Assembly (NCBI RefSeq): GCF_025398035.1
Contig: NZ_CP104558.1
Coordinates: forward strand, 1,178,001 to 1,242,000
Length of the DNA: 64,000 nucleotides
Origin: Rossellomorea vietnamensis
Lineage (GTDB): Bacteria > Bacillota > Bacilli > Bacillales > Bacillaceae_B
Reading direction: 5' to 3'
Below, piece by piece: positions 25,302 through 34,794 of this stretch (the first letter of the stretch is position 1; each line of letters starts with the position of its first letter). The translations under genes and the position numbers were made by a program. The notes below the pieces were generated by a model. The model did not search any database. It saw nothing but the letters and a program-made list of their open reading frames with translations, and had not been told where the DNA came from.

Positions 25302-28300
25302 CTATTCTTTATATAACTTTGTTTCTCTTGGTTTCTTCATTCTTCTCGTCTCTTTATCAAAGAAGCTGTACACAATCGGTATGATATATATGGTTAATAA
25401 AGTCGAGCTGATCAGCCCGCCAATGACGGCAATGCCCATAGGCTGATTGATTTCGGTCCCTTCACCCAAACCGAGGGCCAGTGGCAATAAGCCGAGGATC
25501 GTCGTCAGTGCCGTCATGAAGATCGGCCTCGCCCGGTCCTGAACCGCTTCGACGATACTGTCAAAGCTGTCAGTTCCCGCCTCTTTCCGCTGATTGATGT
25601 AATCTACGATGACGATTGCATTGTTGACGACGATACCAGCCAGTACAATCACTCCGATGATCGCCGATATGCTGATAGGTGTCTGTGTAATCGCCAGGGC
25701 GATTGCTACACCTATCACCATGAGCGGAACGGTAAACATGATGACAAATGGGTATTTAAATGACTCGAATTGAGCAGCCATGACCATATAGACAAGCACG
25801 ATGGCAAGCCCGAGTGCCAGGGCCATGTCGTCAATCGAATCCTCAAGGAGCTCTCTGTCCCCACTGAATGAAACCAAGGTCTCGTTTGGAAGATCCAGTG
25901 ATTCGATTTTCTCATCCACCGCCTTCGAAATGGCTCCAAGATTGGTTGCCGATGAATAGTTGAGTGTGAATTGAACGGCATGCTGCTGGTCAATCCTTTG
26001 AATGCTGACAGGACCATCTTCAATTGAAAAGTCTACGACGGAGTTTAACTGAATATACTTCCCTTGTCCATTTGGAATGAGGAGTTTCTTTAAAGAACCC
26101 AGATTTTCAGTGATGTTCCTGTCATATTGAACAAGAACATTTATGACGTCAGAAGACCCTGTGACCATTTGGGTAGTCAGGACCCCCCGGGTTACATCCT
26201 GAACGAGCGTCCCGATCTGAGCAGGTGCCAAACCTTGTTGAAGTGCCTTCTCCCGGTTCACCTTCATTTGGACTTCTTTCACCGTTTCCATCTGATCTGT
26301 TGAAACTTCCGTGACATCCTTCATTTCTTTCAACGAAGCGAATAACGTATCGACGGACTCCTTCAGTCGGTTCTGATTTGTATCCCGCAAGTTGAACGTC
26401 AAGGTTTGAGGACTGGAGCCGGATGTTGACTGTAAGTTAAAGGAAACTTCAGCAGATTTATTGACCTTTTGAGCCGCTTTTTCCACTTCTGGCTTTACTT
26501 CATCCGCAAAGCTGAAAATCGATCTCTCCCGCTCATCGAGAGGCATCATTTTCACATAAACTTCTGCAATATTCCCTTTCCCGCTTCCTCTGAAAGATTC
26601 TTCCTGGGTTGTACCCACAAGACTTACGAAGACATCCACATCTTTTTCTTTTTTCAACCTGCCTTCAATCGCTTTGACGACTTTATTGGTCTCATCGACG
26701 GAAGCTCCATTATCCAATTCGACCCTCATGTTGAAAAACCCTTCATCAGTTGGTGGTAAAAACTGCGTTCCTACCGTCGTAAGGCCAAGTCCGCCGCCCA
26801 CTAATGTAATGAGAGTGATGAATAATACGATGAATCGGTGACGAAGCGCCCATTTAACCGACCGGGCGAATGTCTTTCTGCTCTTGGAACGTCTCCGCTT
26901 TGCTTCGATATTCCCTTTCGGTTTTTTCAAGAGTCTGCTTGCGAGCATCGGGATGACCGTCAATGCCACGACAAGGGAGGCCAATAAACTAAACGAAATC
27001 GTCAAGGCGAATTCGGTAAACAATTCTCCCAGTAAACCGGATATAAAGACAACCGGCAGGAATACCGCTACAGTGGTCAAAGTGGAAGCGGTGATGGCTC
27101 CCCCCACTTCTCTTGCCCCGATACTGGCCGCTTCCCTCGGATTTTTCCCCAGGGATAAATGGCGATATATATTCTCAATGACTACGATCGCATTATCAAC
27201 CAACATTCCAATTCCAAGAGCCAGGGCTCCCAATGTCATGATATTCAATGCGAAATCCGCAAAAAACATAAGAACGAACGTCACAATGACGGAATAAGGG
27301 ATGGCCACCCCGATGATAAGGGGACTCTTTACATTTTTCAAAAATAAGAAGAGCACAAGCATGGCGAACGCTCCACCTATCAGGAGGGAATTGGCGATAT
27401 TCCCAATGGCTTGTGCGATGTAATCCCCCTGATCGAACAGGATATCAGCTTTGATTGATTGATATTGATCCTGCTTAAGGAGACGGTCCAGCTCCTTTTG
27501 AAACGCTTTCGATACGGAGGCGGTGTTAGCATCTGATTGCTGCAGCACACTGAACAGGATGGCAGATTCTTCGTTTGCCCGGGTGATCGTGTTTGTATCC
27601 TGTTTTCTCTGTTCAACTTTCGCGACATCAGAAAGCTTAAGCTTCTTTCCAGTTTGCGGATTCACCTGTAAGACCAATCCCTTTAATTCATCCACGGACT
27701 GGAGCTTGCTTACTACTCTTGTGGTCAATGTTTGTCCATCTGTCTCGATCGTATCTCCGGGAGCCGTCACATTGTTGGCGCGGATTGTATTGACCACATC
27801 GCCCTGACTTAGACGATTATCTTTCAACGCTTGCTGATTCAATTCAATGACCACTTCATCCGTTAATGAACCTGAAACATTTACATTTGCGACCCCTTCC
27901 ACTCTTGTCAGTTCCTGTTTCAAGTTCTCTGAAAGTGTCTTTAGGTTGGACTCGTCCCCTTCTTCCCGTAAAGAAAATTGAATGATCGGGAACTGGGCGG
28001 GATCAAATTTGAGAAATCTTGGATTCTCTGCTCCATCGGGAAGTGGAGTTTGGTCGAGGCGTTGCAGGACATCATTTTCAATCTCATCGATAGAGGTCGA
28101 CCATGAAAATTCAAGGAGAATAAAATTCGAACCTTCCTTTGAAGTCGATTGAAGGTTCTTCATTCCCGGCAAGGTGGAAAGACTCTCTTCAAGTGGTTTT
28201 GTTACTTTCTCCACCACCTCCCGAGGACCTGCTCCGGGATAATTGGTCACCACGACACCTACGGGTGGATTGAGGTCCGGGATGAGTTTCAACGGGATCC

Positions 28301-28391
28301 TGAGGAGCGAGACCCCTCCCAAAATCAGGATAAGCAGCATGGTGACAATGGTGAACACCGGTCGGCGTATGGAAAAATCACTAATTTTCAA
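25302..28391 (-). CDS. RND-family efflux transporter (SwrC/AcrB-like)
   Basis: A 1029-residue RND transporter with the usual 12 membrane helices and two large outer loops. It starts ISDFSIRRPVFTIV. TM4 has LGALALGIGMLVDNAIVVIE with the proton-relay acidic residues (DNA.IV.E), and TM10 has IGVIVLAGIVVNNAIVIVDY. In Gram-positives such proteins (SwrC/YerP) export lipopeptides, bile salts or antibiotics. No membrane-fusion protein or regulator is adjacent. GGGGAG precedes the ATG. It lies upstream of the SDR reductase on the same strand. Confidence 0.93.
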   Translation of the reverse strand: MKISDFSIRRPVFTIVTMLLILILGGVSLLRIPLKLIPDLNPPVGVVVTNYPGAGPREVVEKVTKPLEESLSTLPGMKNLQSTSKEGSNFILLEFSWSTSIDEIENDVLQRLDQTPLPDGAENPRFLKFDPAQFPIIQFSLREEGDESNLKTLSENLKQELTRVEGVANVNVSGSLTDEVVIELNQQALKDNRLSQGDVVNTIRANNVTAPGDTIETDGQTLTTRVVSKLQSVDELKGLVLQVNPQTGKKLKLSDVAKVEQRKQDTNTITRANEESAILFSVLQQSDANTASVSKAFQKELDRLLKQDQYQSIKADILFDQGDYIAQAIGNIANSLLIGGAFAMLVLFLFLKNVKSPLIIGVAIPYSVIVTFVLMFFADFALNIMTLGALALGIGMLVDNAIVVIENIYRHLSLGKNPREAASIGAREVGGAITASTLTTVAVFLPVVFISGLLGELFTEFALTISFSLLASLVVALTVIPMLASRLLKKPKGNIEAKRRRSKSRKTFARSVKWALRHRFIVLFITLITLVGGGLGLTTVGTQFLPPTDEGFFNMRVELDNGASVDETNKVVKAIEGRLKKEKDVDVFVSLVGTTQEESFRGSGKGNIAEVYVKMMPLDERERSIFSFADEVKPEVEKAAQKVNKSAEVSFNLQSTSGSSPQTLTFNLRDTNQNRLKESVDTLFASLKEMKDVTEVSTDQMETVKEVQMKVNREKALQQGLAPAQIGTLVQDVTRGVLTTQMVTGSSDVINVLVQYDRNITENLGSLKKLLIPNGQGKYIQLNSVVDFSIEDGPVSIQRIDQQHAVQFTLNYSSATNLGAISKAVDEKIESLDLPNETLVSFSGDRELLEDSIDDMALALGLAIVLVYMVMAAQFESFKYPFVIMFTVPLMVIGVAIALAITQTPISISAIIGVIVLAGIVVNNAIVIVDYINQRKEAGTDSFDSIVEAVQDRARPIFMTALTTILGLLPLALGLGEGTEINQPMGIAVIGGLISSTLLTIYIIPIVYSFFDKETRRMKKPRETKLYKE

Positions 28392-28578
28392 TGATGTGCT
28401 CCCCTTTCTTTATGTATAACGTTCATTACGGTTTGCAAGGAGTTACTGTTAACTATAGTCTCTTCAGGAAGATCCTTCAATATTAAAGCGTCTGTGAATG
28501 ATAAATATCGGTTAAAAATAAATAATTCCACCTTATCGGTATACACTATTTTTATACTGTAACGTAAGGAGCATTAAA

Positions 28579-29451
28579 ATGGCGAACTGGGTTCCCTTTG
28601 TATTCCTTAGCTTTTTCAGCATTTTTGCATTATATTTAATCGTAATAAAGAATCGTCACATATCTGGCCGGATCATCCTATTTTGGCTTTTCATTTCCGG
28701 GTTGGCCTATGTATTTGAATATATCATCTTTGTATTATTTAACAGCTATACGTATCATCCCCATATTTTATCGAATAATTACAATGACAGCGTGCTGGGA
28801 TCGATCAGTTCACAGGCATTTTCGGTTCCGGTTGCGATAACCTATATTGTATTGTACCGCTTGCCGGCATGGAGGATTGCGGTCATCATCGGTGTCTTCT
28901 TCCTCATTGAAACGTGGTTCATCCACACGAGGTTATACGAACATCATTGGTGGGAATCGTATTATACAACCTTTTTCCTTATTATTTCCGTTATACTGGC
29001 CAAAATCTGGTGGAAAATTCTGAATGAATCTGACAACCACTATGTTCAATTCATCACTTTGTTCTTTGCACTTTCCACCATCACTCTTTCTTTTGCCTGG
29101 ATTCTCTCTTCCCTTTTAAAGCTGTATATCCTCCCCCTGAATCATTTTTCGAATCCTGTCAGGGATTTGATCGCAGGGAATGCCCTGTATTTTTGGTTCA
29201 CGACCTACTTTTATAGCCTGGTTATTTTTTTTAGGAACGGGGATTGGAAATATTCATTATGGAGCATCCTTTTTCTCTTGACCGTTGAGGTTTTTATGGT
29301 GCAGGAAGGTGTATTATTGCTCAAGAACCCTTTGATGATCGGCGTGCTTCCCCTATTCCATTTAATCATGATATCTGCAGGGAGCCAGTATTACCAGCGG
29401 TATTTCGACACATATATTGAAATGCACCAAAAAGGACTGTCTTCTAAATGA
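28579..29451 (+). CDS. Eight-helix membrane protein of unknown function
   Basis: A 290-residue polytopic protein with about eight membrane segments and many Tyr/Trp/His residues at their ends (TRLYEHHWWESYYTTFF; ALYFWFTTYFYSLVIFF). It may be distantly related to the CBO0543-like protein at 16.4 kb, which also carries WxxYY-type junctions, but this is a visual impression. GTAAGGAGC precedes the ATG. It is a single gene with a large terminator overlapping its last codons. Confidence 0.65.
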   Translation: MANWVPFVFLSFFSIFALYLIVIKNRHISGRIILFWLFISGLAYVFEYIIFVLFNSYTYHPHILSNNYNDSVLGSISSQAFSVPVAITYIVLYRLPAWRIAVIIGVFFLIETWFIHTRLYEHHWWESYYTTFFLIISVILAKIWWKILNESDNHYVQFITLFFALSTITLSFAWILSSLLKLYILPLNHFSNPVRDLIAGNALYFWFTTYFYSLVIFFRNGDWKYSLWSILFLLTVEVFMVQEGVLLLKNPLMIGVLPLFHLIMISAGSQYYQRYFDTYIEMHQKGLSSK

Positions 29452-29500
29452 ATCATCCTCACACTAAGAGAGTGAATCATTCAGACTGACAGTCCTTTTA
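29430..29500. terminator. Long terminator hairpin between convergent genes
   Basis: AAAAGGACTGTC (29430-29441) pairs with GACAGTCCTTTT (29488-29499) around a further internal dyad. It overlaps the stop of the plus-strand membrane protein and lies 13 bases from the nhaC-family stop. Confidence 0.75.
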
Positions 29501-29513
29501 CATTGTCTGATTG

Positions 29514-30923
29514 TTATGAATTCGATATAGCAGCGTTATTCTCCTTAGGCTCTTTTTCAATGGTCCACCCCGTGAAACCATACAGGATGGTGATGACAGG
29601 AGATATCAGGCAAAAGACCGCAAATGGTAGATACTCCATGGTTGAAACACCTAATACATCTGTGAGGAATATTCCACACACACTCCATGGAACAAGTGGA
29701 TTCACCACTGTTCCTGCATCTTCCAATGTCCTGGATAAGGTTTTAGGGTGAAGACCCAATTTCTTGTATTGAGATTGGAATGCTTCACCAGTCAATAGAA
29801 TGGATAAGTACTGCTCCCCTACTACAACATTGATACCAATCGCTGATAATGCAGTGGATAGAATCGTTCTTCTTTCAGATTGAATGATAGCAGACACCTT
29901 GTGAAGCAGTGCCGGGATGATACCCAGTTTAAATAGTAATCCACCGAGACTCAGTGAGAGAATGACAAGGGAAATGGTAAACATCATGCTGTTCACTCCC
30001 CCTCTTGTCAACAGTGAGTCAACGGATTCCACCCCTGTCTTCGAGGTAAAGCCTTCGAATAGCACCTGGAATAATTCATTTACCTTCAACGTCCCGTGGA
30101 AAAAAGATAAGAACACAGAAGCGGCTATCGTGATGGCCAGTGTGAATAATGCAGGCGTCTTATATACAATCAGCACTACCAGCAGCACTAAAGGAACTAA
30201 GCTGTACCAGTGGATAAGGCCGGTCTGCATTAAACCTTCCTGCAATGCATCAAGCTGGGCCAAATCAACCTTACTGGTCCCTGGCGAAAGGACCCCGAAT
30301 ACAATCAATGTAATGATAAAGGCAGGTACGGTCGTCCAGGCCATATTTCGAATATGGGTAAACAGATCCACCTTGACGATGGAGGAAGCAAGATTGGTTG
30401 TATCCGATAATGGAGACATCTTATCTCCAAAAAAGGCACCTGAAACGATGGCACCAGCCGTGATTGCCATGGATAACCCCATAGCCTCCCCGATTCCGAT
30501 TAAAGCTACACCGATTGTCGCTGCCGTTGTCAGTGAGCTTCCGATTGCGACTCCACTTAAAGATGTAAGTAAAAAGGCAATTGCATAAAAATAATGTGGA
30601 GTGACAAATTCAAACCCGTAAAACATCAACGTGGGTATGGTCCCACTAATCAACCAGCTGCTCACAAGCAGACCAATAAAGAAAAATAATAGAATGGCAC
30701 CTAATCCACCCTGCGCTCCGGCAATCATCCCTTTTTCCATTTCTCTGAACTTCACTTTGCGTATCAGTCCATATACCATCAAAAAGAAGAGGGAAAGAAT
30801 GATCGGAATATGAGGGACCGCTCCCACACCGATAATGCTGACACTGATGATTCCCAGAACAGCGAGTAATACTGCGGATGCTTCAGGAACGGACGGTTTA
30901 TGAATGCTTTGAATGTTTAACAT
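29514..30923 (-). CDS. NhaC-family antiporter, T-box controlled (possible tyrosine transporter)
   Basis: A 469-residue NhaC-family transporter with about 12 membrane segments. Diagnostic stretches are GALVSGAFFGD-like text (AGAIVSGAFFGDKMSPLSDT) and AATIGVALIGIGEAMG. Family members exchange Na+ for H+ or for organic acids (MleN exchanges malate for Na+-lactate). The T-box leader upstream, with a probable UAC (Tyr) specifier, argues for amino-acid uptake. Tyr-T-box NhaC-type genes have been proposed as tyrosine transporters in Bacillales (recalled). AAGGAAGTG precedes the ATG. Confidence 0.85.
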   Translation of the reverse strand: MLNIQSIHKPSVPEASAVLLAVLGIISVSIIGVGAVPHIPIILSLFFLMVYGLIRKVKFREMEKGMIAGAQGGLGAILLFFFIGLLVSSWLISGTIPTLMFYGFEFVTPHYFYAIAFLLTSLSGVAIGSSLTTAATIGVALIGIGEAMGLSMAITAGAIVSGAFFGDKMSPLSDTTNLASSIVKVDLFTHIRNMAWTTVPAFIITLIVFGVLSPGTSKVDLAQLDALQEGLMQTGLIHWYSLVPLVLLVVLIVYKTPALFTLAITIAASVFLSFFHGTLKVNELFQVLFEGFTSKTGVESVDSLLTRGGVNSMMFTISLVILSLSLGGLLFKLGIIPALLHKVSAIIQSERRTILSTALSAIGINVVVGEQYLSILLTGEAFQSQYKKLGLHPKTLSRTLEDAGTVVNPLVPWSVCGIFLTDVLGVSTMEYLPFAVFCLISPVITILYGFTGWTIEKEPKENNAAISNS

Positions 30924-30976
30924 GTTTACACTTCCTTCTGTAAGCTATATTATGTGACCGAAAAGGGATTGTATGA

Positions 30977-31300
30977 CAAAAAGAACCCTCCATCCCTGAT
31001 AGGGACGAAGAGTTCTCCGCGTTACCACCCTAATTGAAATAAATCATGACATGCATAGAATCGACTGATCCATTGCATGATTTATTTCCACTTCATAAAG
31101 GTTGTCTCTTGATAAGTCCCCTAAATCACTTAGAGAATTTATAAACAATGTAATTCAGAAAGAAGCGGACCTGGACTTCCAGCTGACGTCCAGTCTCTGA
31201 TTGCTGTCTCACTATTTCCTACTGCGTTGTTCAAGACAATGATATGTGATTGATTGGTTTAAGGGTCCATTCCTCTTTTACCCTTAAACGCTTTTAAGCT
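30977..31300 (-). promoter_or_regulatory. T-box leader, probable tyrosine (UAC) specifier
   Basis: On the minus strand, the T-box core AGGGTGGTAACGCGG is at 31017-31031. It is followed by the terminator AGAACTCTTCGTCCCTA/CAGGGATGGAGGGTTCT (30982-31015) and TTTTTG. The stem I region shows AGTAGGAAAT and the apical CTGGAC...GTCCAG hairpin. On its 3' side, CTGAATTACATTG offers UAC (31150-31152) followed by A. The TGGT of the core fits a tRNA with discriminator A. Confidence 0.92.
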
Positions 31301-31328
31301 TTTATGTGCTAAAGTATTTTATAGTAAT

Positions 31329-31356
31329 ATAATATCATGTTCTTTAAAATTGTCAA
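31329..31356 (-). promoter_or_regulatory. SigA promoter of the T-box leader
   Basis: On the minus strand, TTGACA (31351-31356), 16 bases, TATTAT (31329-31334). Confidence 0.75.
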
Positions 31357-31406
31357 GGAACGATTTTATTGTCCTTTTTCCCTTTGAAGGATCCCCTTAC
31401 ATAAAG

Positions 31407-31437
31407 AACCCCTCTCCTAATATAAGGGGAGGGGTTT
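31407..31437 (-). terminator. Terminator after the EAL gene
   Basis: AACCCCTCCCCTT/AGGAGAGGGGTT hairpin beginning 6 bases after the stop; the following T run (CTTTATG) is short. Confidence 0.75.
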
Positions 31438-31442
31438 GACGA

Positions 31443-32471
31443 TTAAACGAATAGAGTTTCTTCAAATGGTTCCATCGCTTCTTCTTGAGGTTTTCCTATG
31501 AAATAGCCTTGCGCATAGTGGATTCCGATTTCTTTACAGAAGAGCAATTCTTCTTTTCTCTCAATCCCTTCTGCCAGGACCAAAATGTCCAATTCTCCGG
31601 CAATCTTCATTACTTCACGTAAAAATTCCTGATTATCCTCATCAGAATCACAGTGGTTGATGAAGGATCGATCGATCTTTACATAGTCCGGCTGCAGCAG
31701 GCTTAACATTTCAACCGTGGCAAAACCTGAACCCACGTCATCAAGGGCGACTTTCATCCCTTCTCTCTTATATACGTCAAGTACCGATCTTAAATGTTCT
31801 ACATCTTCAATCTTCTCGGTTTCTACCACTTCGAATACAAGGTCTTTTGGATCTACATTGCATTCATTCACAATCTTGAAGGTGTGGCGCAAACAAAATT
31901 CAGGATTATAAATCGTCGAAGGAAGAAAATTAATAAAACTCTTCGTACCAGGTTCCACTTGGCCCTGCCTGGACTCGATTGCTGATTTCCTCGCCTTCTG
32001 ATCCAGCATGGAGTGAAACCCGGTTCGCGAAGCAGCTTCAAACAACTCCCCTGGATTGATACGATTATGGCCACTATTTGAGCGTAAGAGCGATTCATAG
32101 CCAAAAAGACTGAAATCGCTAAGATCAATGATAGGCTGGAGGTGACTCGTAAATTGCCCTCCTTGAATCAGCTTAACCATTTCTCTATATTTAATTAATT
32201 GCAGGAATTCTTCAGCAGGACGGAAGGGACCGGGCTTCTCTGAACAATTAAAACTGCATGTCCATTCTTCCTCAACTAATACGGTTTCTATTTCTGATAA
32301 TTTACCATAGACCTCATCAAGATTATCATATGGTAATACATATAAGCCTTCTTCTGTCTTATCAACTGATCCTGTCAGCGGTAAGTTCAGCCTTTTTTCG
32401 TTATGTAAAAATAAATACCCTGCTTCATGATACTCCATCTCAATTCCACAGTTTGCACAAGCGTATTGCAT
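31443..32471 (-). CDS. EAL-domain c-di-GMP phosphodiesterase with N-terminal CxxC zinc-ribbon-like region
   Basis: A 342-residue soluble protein. Residues 1-80 carry C5/C8 (YACANCG) and C72/C76 (WTCSFNC), a likely Zn site. The EAL domain spans ~90-335. Catalytic residues look complete: E126 (YESLLR, the EAL motif reading ESL), N181, E217 (VVETE), D244-D245 (ALDDVGSGF), K265, E301 and Q321. It should therefore degrade c-di-GMP, or at least bind it. GGAAGGAAGAG precedes the ATG. A GGDEF cyclase lies 4.7 kb away. Confidence 0.88.
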   Translation of the reverse strand: MQYACANCGIEMEYHEAGYLFLHNEKRLNLPLTGSVDKTEEGLYVLPYDNLDEVYGKLSEIETVLVEEEWTCSFNCSEKPGPFRPAEEFLQLIKYREMVKLIQGGQFTSHLQPIIDLSDFSLFGYESLLRSNSGHNRINPGELFEAASRTGFHSMLDQKARKSAIESRQGQVEPGTKSFINFLPSTIYNPEFCLRHTFKIVNECNVDPKDLVFEVVETEKIEDVEHLRSVLDVYKREGMKVALDDVGSGFATVEMLSLLQPDYVKIDRSFINHCDSDEDNQEFLREVMKIAGELDILVLAEGIERKEELLFCKEIGIHYAQGYFIGKPQEEAMEPFEETLFV

Positions 32472-32671
32472 CCTATCTCTTCCTTCCCCTGTAAGTCATA
32501 TATAGCCTTACCTATATACTAAGACTTAGTACCCTACTAACACCAGTAATATCCCTTTATTTTAGGAAAAATTACTCATTGATTGTGAATTTTTTTGAAA
32601 ATGCAGTTTGAACCGACAGATGGTTCAGGTTTTTCACAACAAAAAAAGGAGTGAAAAAGAAGAAATAGAAA

Positions 32672-32699
32672 AGCACTCCCCCTGTTCTGGAGAAGTGCT
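32672..32699 (-). terminator. Terminator after prfC
   Basis: AGCACTTCTCC/GGGGGAGTGCT hairpin, then TTTCTATTTC on the minus strand. Confidence 0.8.
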
Positions 32700-32707
32700 A
32701 AGTGTCA

Positions 32708-34276
32708 TTACATTAGGCTATATAATCGGATATCAGGATTTTTATCATTGAACCATCTCATGGCAAAATCGTTTTCGAAAAGGAAAACAAGATTATCATG
32801 TCGATCCTTGACCAGCATGCTCCTGGAGCTTGACATAGTTTCCTTGACATCTTCTTCGTTTTCAATCCACCGGGCAATCTTGGACCCGATCGGTTCCATT
32901 TTCACATCAACGTTATACTCATTCTTCATCCTGTGCTCAAATACTTCAAATTGAAGTTGACCTACCGCTCCAAGAATGATATCTTCCGTGCGTGTTTTAT
33001 AATACTGAATGGCTCCTTCTTGAACGAGCTGAAGGATCCCCTTTTGGAAGTGCTTCTGCTTCATCACGTTTTTAGCTGTGACACGGACAAAAAGTTCAGG
33101 GGTGAATTGAGGCAGCTTTTCATACTGAAAGCCCTGCTTTCCCTGGACAAGAGTATCACCGATTTGATACGTACCCGTGTCGTAAACACCGATGATATCC
33201 CCACTGACCGCTTCATTCACCGTACTCCGATCATCTGCAAGAAATTGAGTGGATTGCGCCAGCTTAATGGACTTTCCTGTACGGGAAAGATTGACCGTCA
33301 TTCCCCTCTCGAATTGACCTGAGCAAATGCGGACAAATGCAATCCGGTCCCGGTGGGCAGGATTCATATTGGCTTGAATCTTGAATACAAACCCGGAGAA
33401 ATCCTCTGCTGTCGGCTCAATCTCTCCGGCATCGGAATTCCTTGGCTGCGGAGATGGAGCAAACTGTAAGTATGTTTCCAGAAATGTTTGTACACCGAAA
33501 TTCGTTAATGCACTTCCGAAAAAGACTGGAGATAATTCTCCATTCGCTATGCGTTCACGGGAAAACTGGTTTCCAGCTTCATTCAGCAACAAAACATCTT
33601 CAAGAGTCTGATTATATAGATTGCTTTCTTTAAGAGGGTGTTCTCCCTCAATTTCACCTTCATCATTTAATGGAATAAAGCGATCCTCTTCCTCAACTCG
33701 AAATTGCTCGATGCGATTATGGAAGCGATCATAGATTCCCAAGAATTCTTTCCCCATTCCTATCGGCCAGTTCATTGGATACGATTGAATTCCCAGTACT
33801 TCTTCAAGCTCTTCCAATAACTCAAGTGGTTCACGCCCTTGGCGATCAAGCTTATTGATGAAAGTGAAGATTGGAATGCCTCTCATTCGACAAACTTTGA
33901 AAAGCTTCAAGGTTTGTGCTTCAATCCCTTTCGCAGAATCGATGATCATCACCGCACTGTCAACAGCCATCAATGTTCTATAGGTATCTTCAGAAAAGTC
34001 CTGGTGACCTGGTGTATCCAGGATATTCACCCGATAATCATCATAATCGAAGGCCATGACCGAAGAAGTGACAGAAATCCCTCTCTGCTTCTCGATTTCC
34101 ATCCAGTCAGATGTTGCAAACTTACCTGATTTCTTTCCTTTAACTGTTCCAGCGGCGCGAATCGCACCTCCGAATAATAGTAACTGTTCTGTTAAGGTTG
34201 TTTTCCCAGCATCCGGGTGGGAAATGATGGCGAAAGTCCGTCTTGACTGAACTTCCTGTATAAAGTCTATTTTCAT
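32708..34276 (-). CDS. prfC: Peptide chain release factor 3
   Basis: A 522-residue translational GTPase that recycles RF1/RF2 from the ribosome. G1 is [20 protein letters not shown] (about 17-36), G2/switch I includes [12 protein letters not shown]3 is [14 protein letters not shown], and G4 is FINKLDRQG. The length and C-terminal RF3 domain ([19 protein letters not shown]) are complete. AAAGGA precedes the ATG. It is a single-gene transcript. prfC is absent from B. subtilis 168 as I recall, so this gene is a lineage difference. Confidence 0.96.
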   Translation of the reverse strand: MKIDFIQEVQSRRTFAIISHPDAGKTTLTEQLLLFGGAIRAAGTVKGKKSGKFATSDWMEIEKQRGISVTSSVMAFDYDDYRVNILDTPGHQDFSEDTYRTLMAVDSAVMIIDSAKGIEAQTLKLFKVCRMRGIPIFTFINKLDRQGREPLELLEELEEVLGIQSYPMNWPIGMGKEFLGIYDRFHNRIEQFRVEEEDRFIPLNDEGEIEGEHPLKESNLYNQTLEDVLLLNEAGNQFSRERIANGELSPVFFGSALTNFGVQTFLETYLQFAPSPQPRNSDAGEIEPTAEDFSGFVFKIQANMNPAHRDRIAFVRICSGQFERGMTVNLSRTGKSIKLAQSTQFLADDRSTVNEAVSGDIIGVYDTGTYQIGDTLVQGKQGFQYEKLPQFTPELFVRVTAKNVMKQKHFQKGILQLVQEGAIQYYKTRTEDIILGAVGQLQFEVFEHRMKNEYNVDVKMEPIGSKIARWIENEEDVKETMSSSRSMLVKDRHDNLVFLFENDFAMRWFNDKNPDIRLYSLM

Positions 34277-34389
34277 TCATAAAATCCTTTCTCGTCATTC
34301 TCACTTTCTCATCATATTCGTTCTAAAGTAACAATGCAACAAAGAATCAATGCCATGCTGAGCCTGGTTCTATATCTAAATAAGATCTT

Positions 34390-34623
34390 CTACATCTCGG
34401 TTGTCCATTGAACGATACGGGAGCTTAATGTTAAAGCTGTTTCAGATGCAATTCTTTCCTTTAACGAATGCATTAATTTTGATTGGATATCGTCCTCTTC
34501 ATAAGTGAATGTATAAGACCAATTGATATCCGGGACGGCGACCACAAAAAACTCTTCTTTCTTATTTTCATATATATATACTTTTTGTTCCAAGCCTTCC
34601 AAAAAATTTTTTCTGATCTTCAT
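34390..34623 (-). CDS. YueH-family small protein
   Basis: A 77-residue protein starting MKIRKNFLEGLEQKVYIYEN, then KKEEFFVVAVPDINWSYTF. This resembles the YueH family of Bacillus, small cytoplasmic proteins of unknown function. The ATG at 34621-34623 was chosen for its AAAGGGG with good spacing; the frame continues 13 codons upstream without an RBS. It is divergent from nupC across a 170-base promoter region. Confidence 0.65.
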   Translation of the reverse strand: MKIRKNFLEGLEQKVYIYENKKEEFFVVAVPDINWSYTFTYEEDDIQSKLMHSLKERIASETALTLSSRIVQWTTEM

Positions 34624-34713
34624 TATTGTATCCCCTTTCATGAAAACGCTGTATTTGCGCATACTATTGACGATGTTGTCCGTACAACTTTCGACAAATC
34701 TTGCAATTGTAGG

Positions 34714-34742
34714 TTGTCAGACGTCTGAAAGAATTGTAAAAT
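34714..34742 (+). promoter_or_regulatory. Promoter of nupC with an overlapping 12-bp palindrome
   Basis: TTGTCA (34714-34719), 17 bases, TAAAAT (34737-34742). The perfect palindrome TCAGACGTCTGA (34717-34728) covers the end of the -35 box and the first part of the spacer, a place where a repressor would block polymerase. Confidence 0.6.
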
Positions 34743-34794
34743 AAAAACCCGAAAGCATCAAGTTCCAATCATACTTATCGAAGAGGTGAAAGAA

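Noticed and set aside
30977..31300. S-box or other metabolite riboswitch upstream of the NhaC gene
   Set aside because: The AGGGTGG...CGCGG core and stem layout are those of a T-box.
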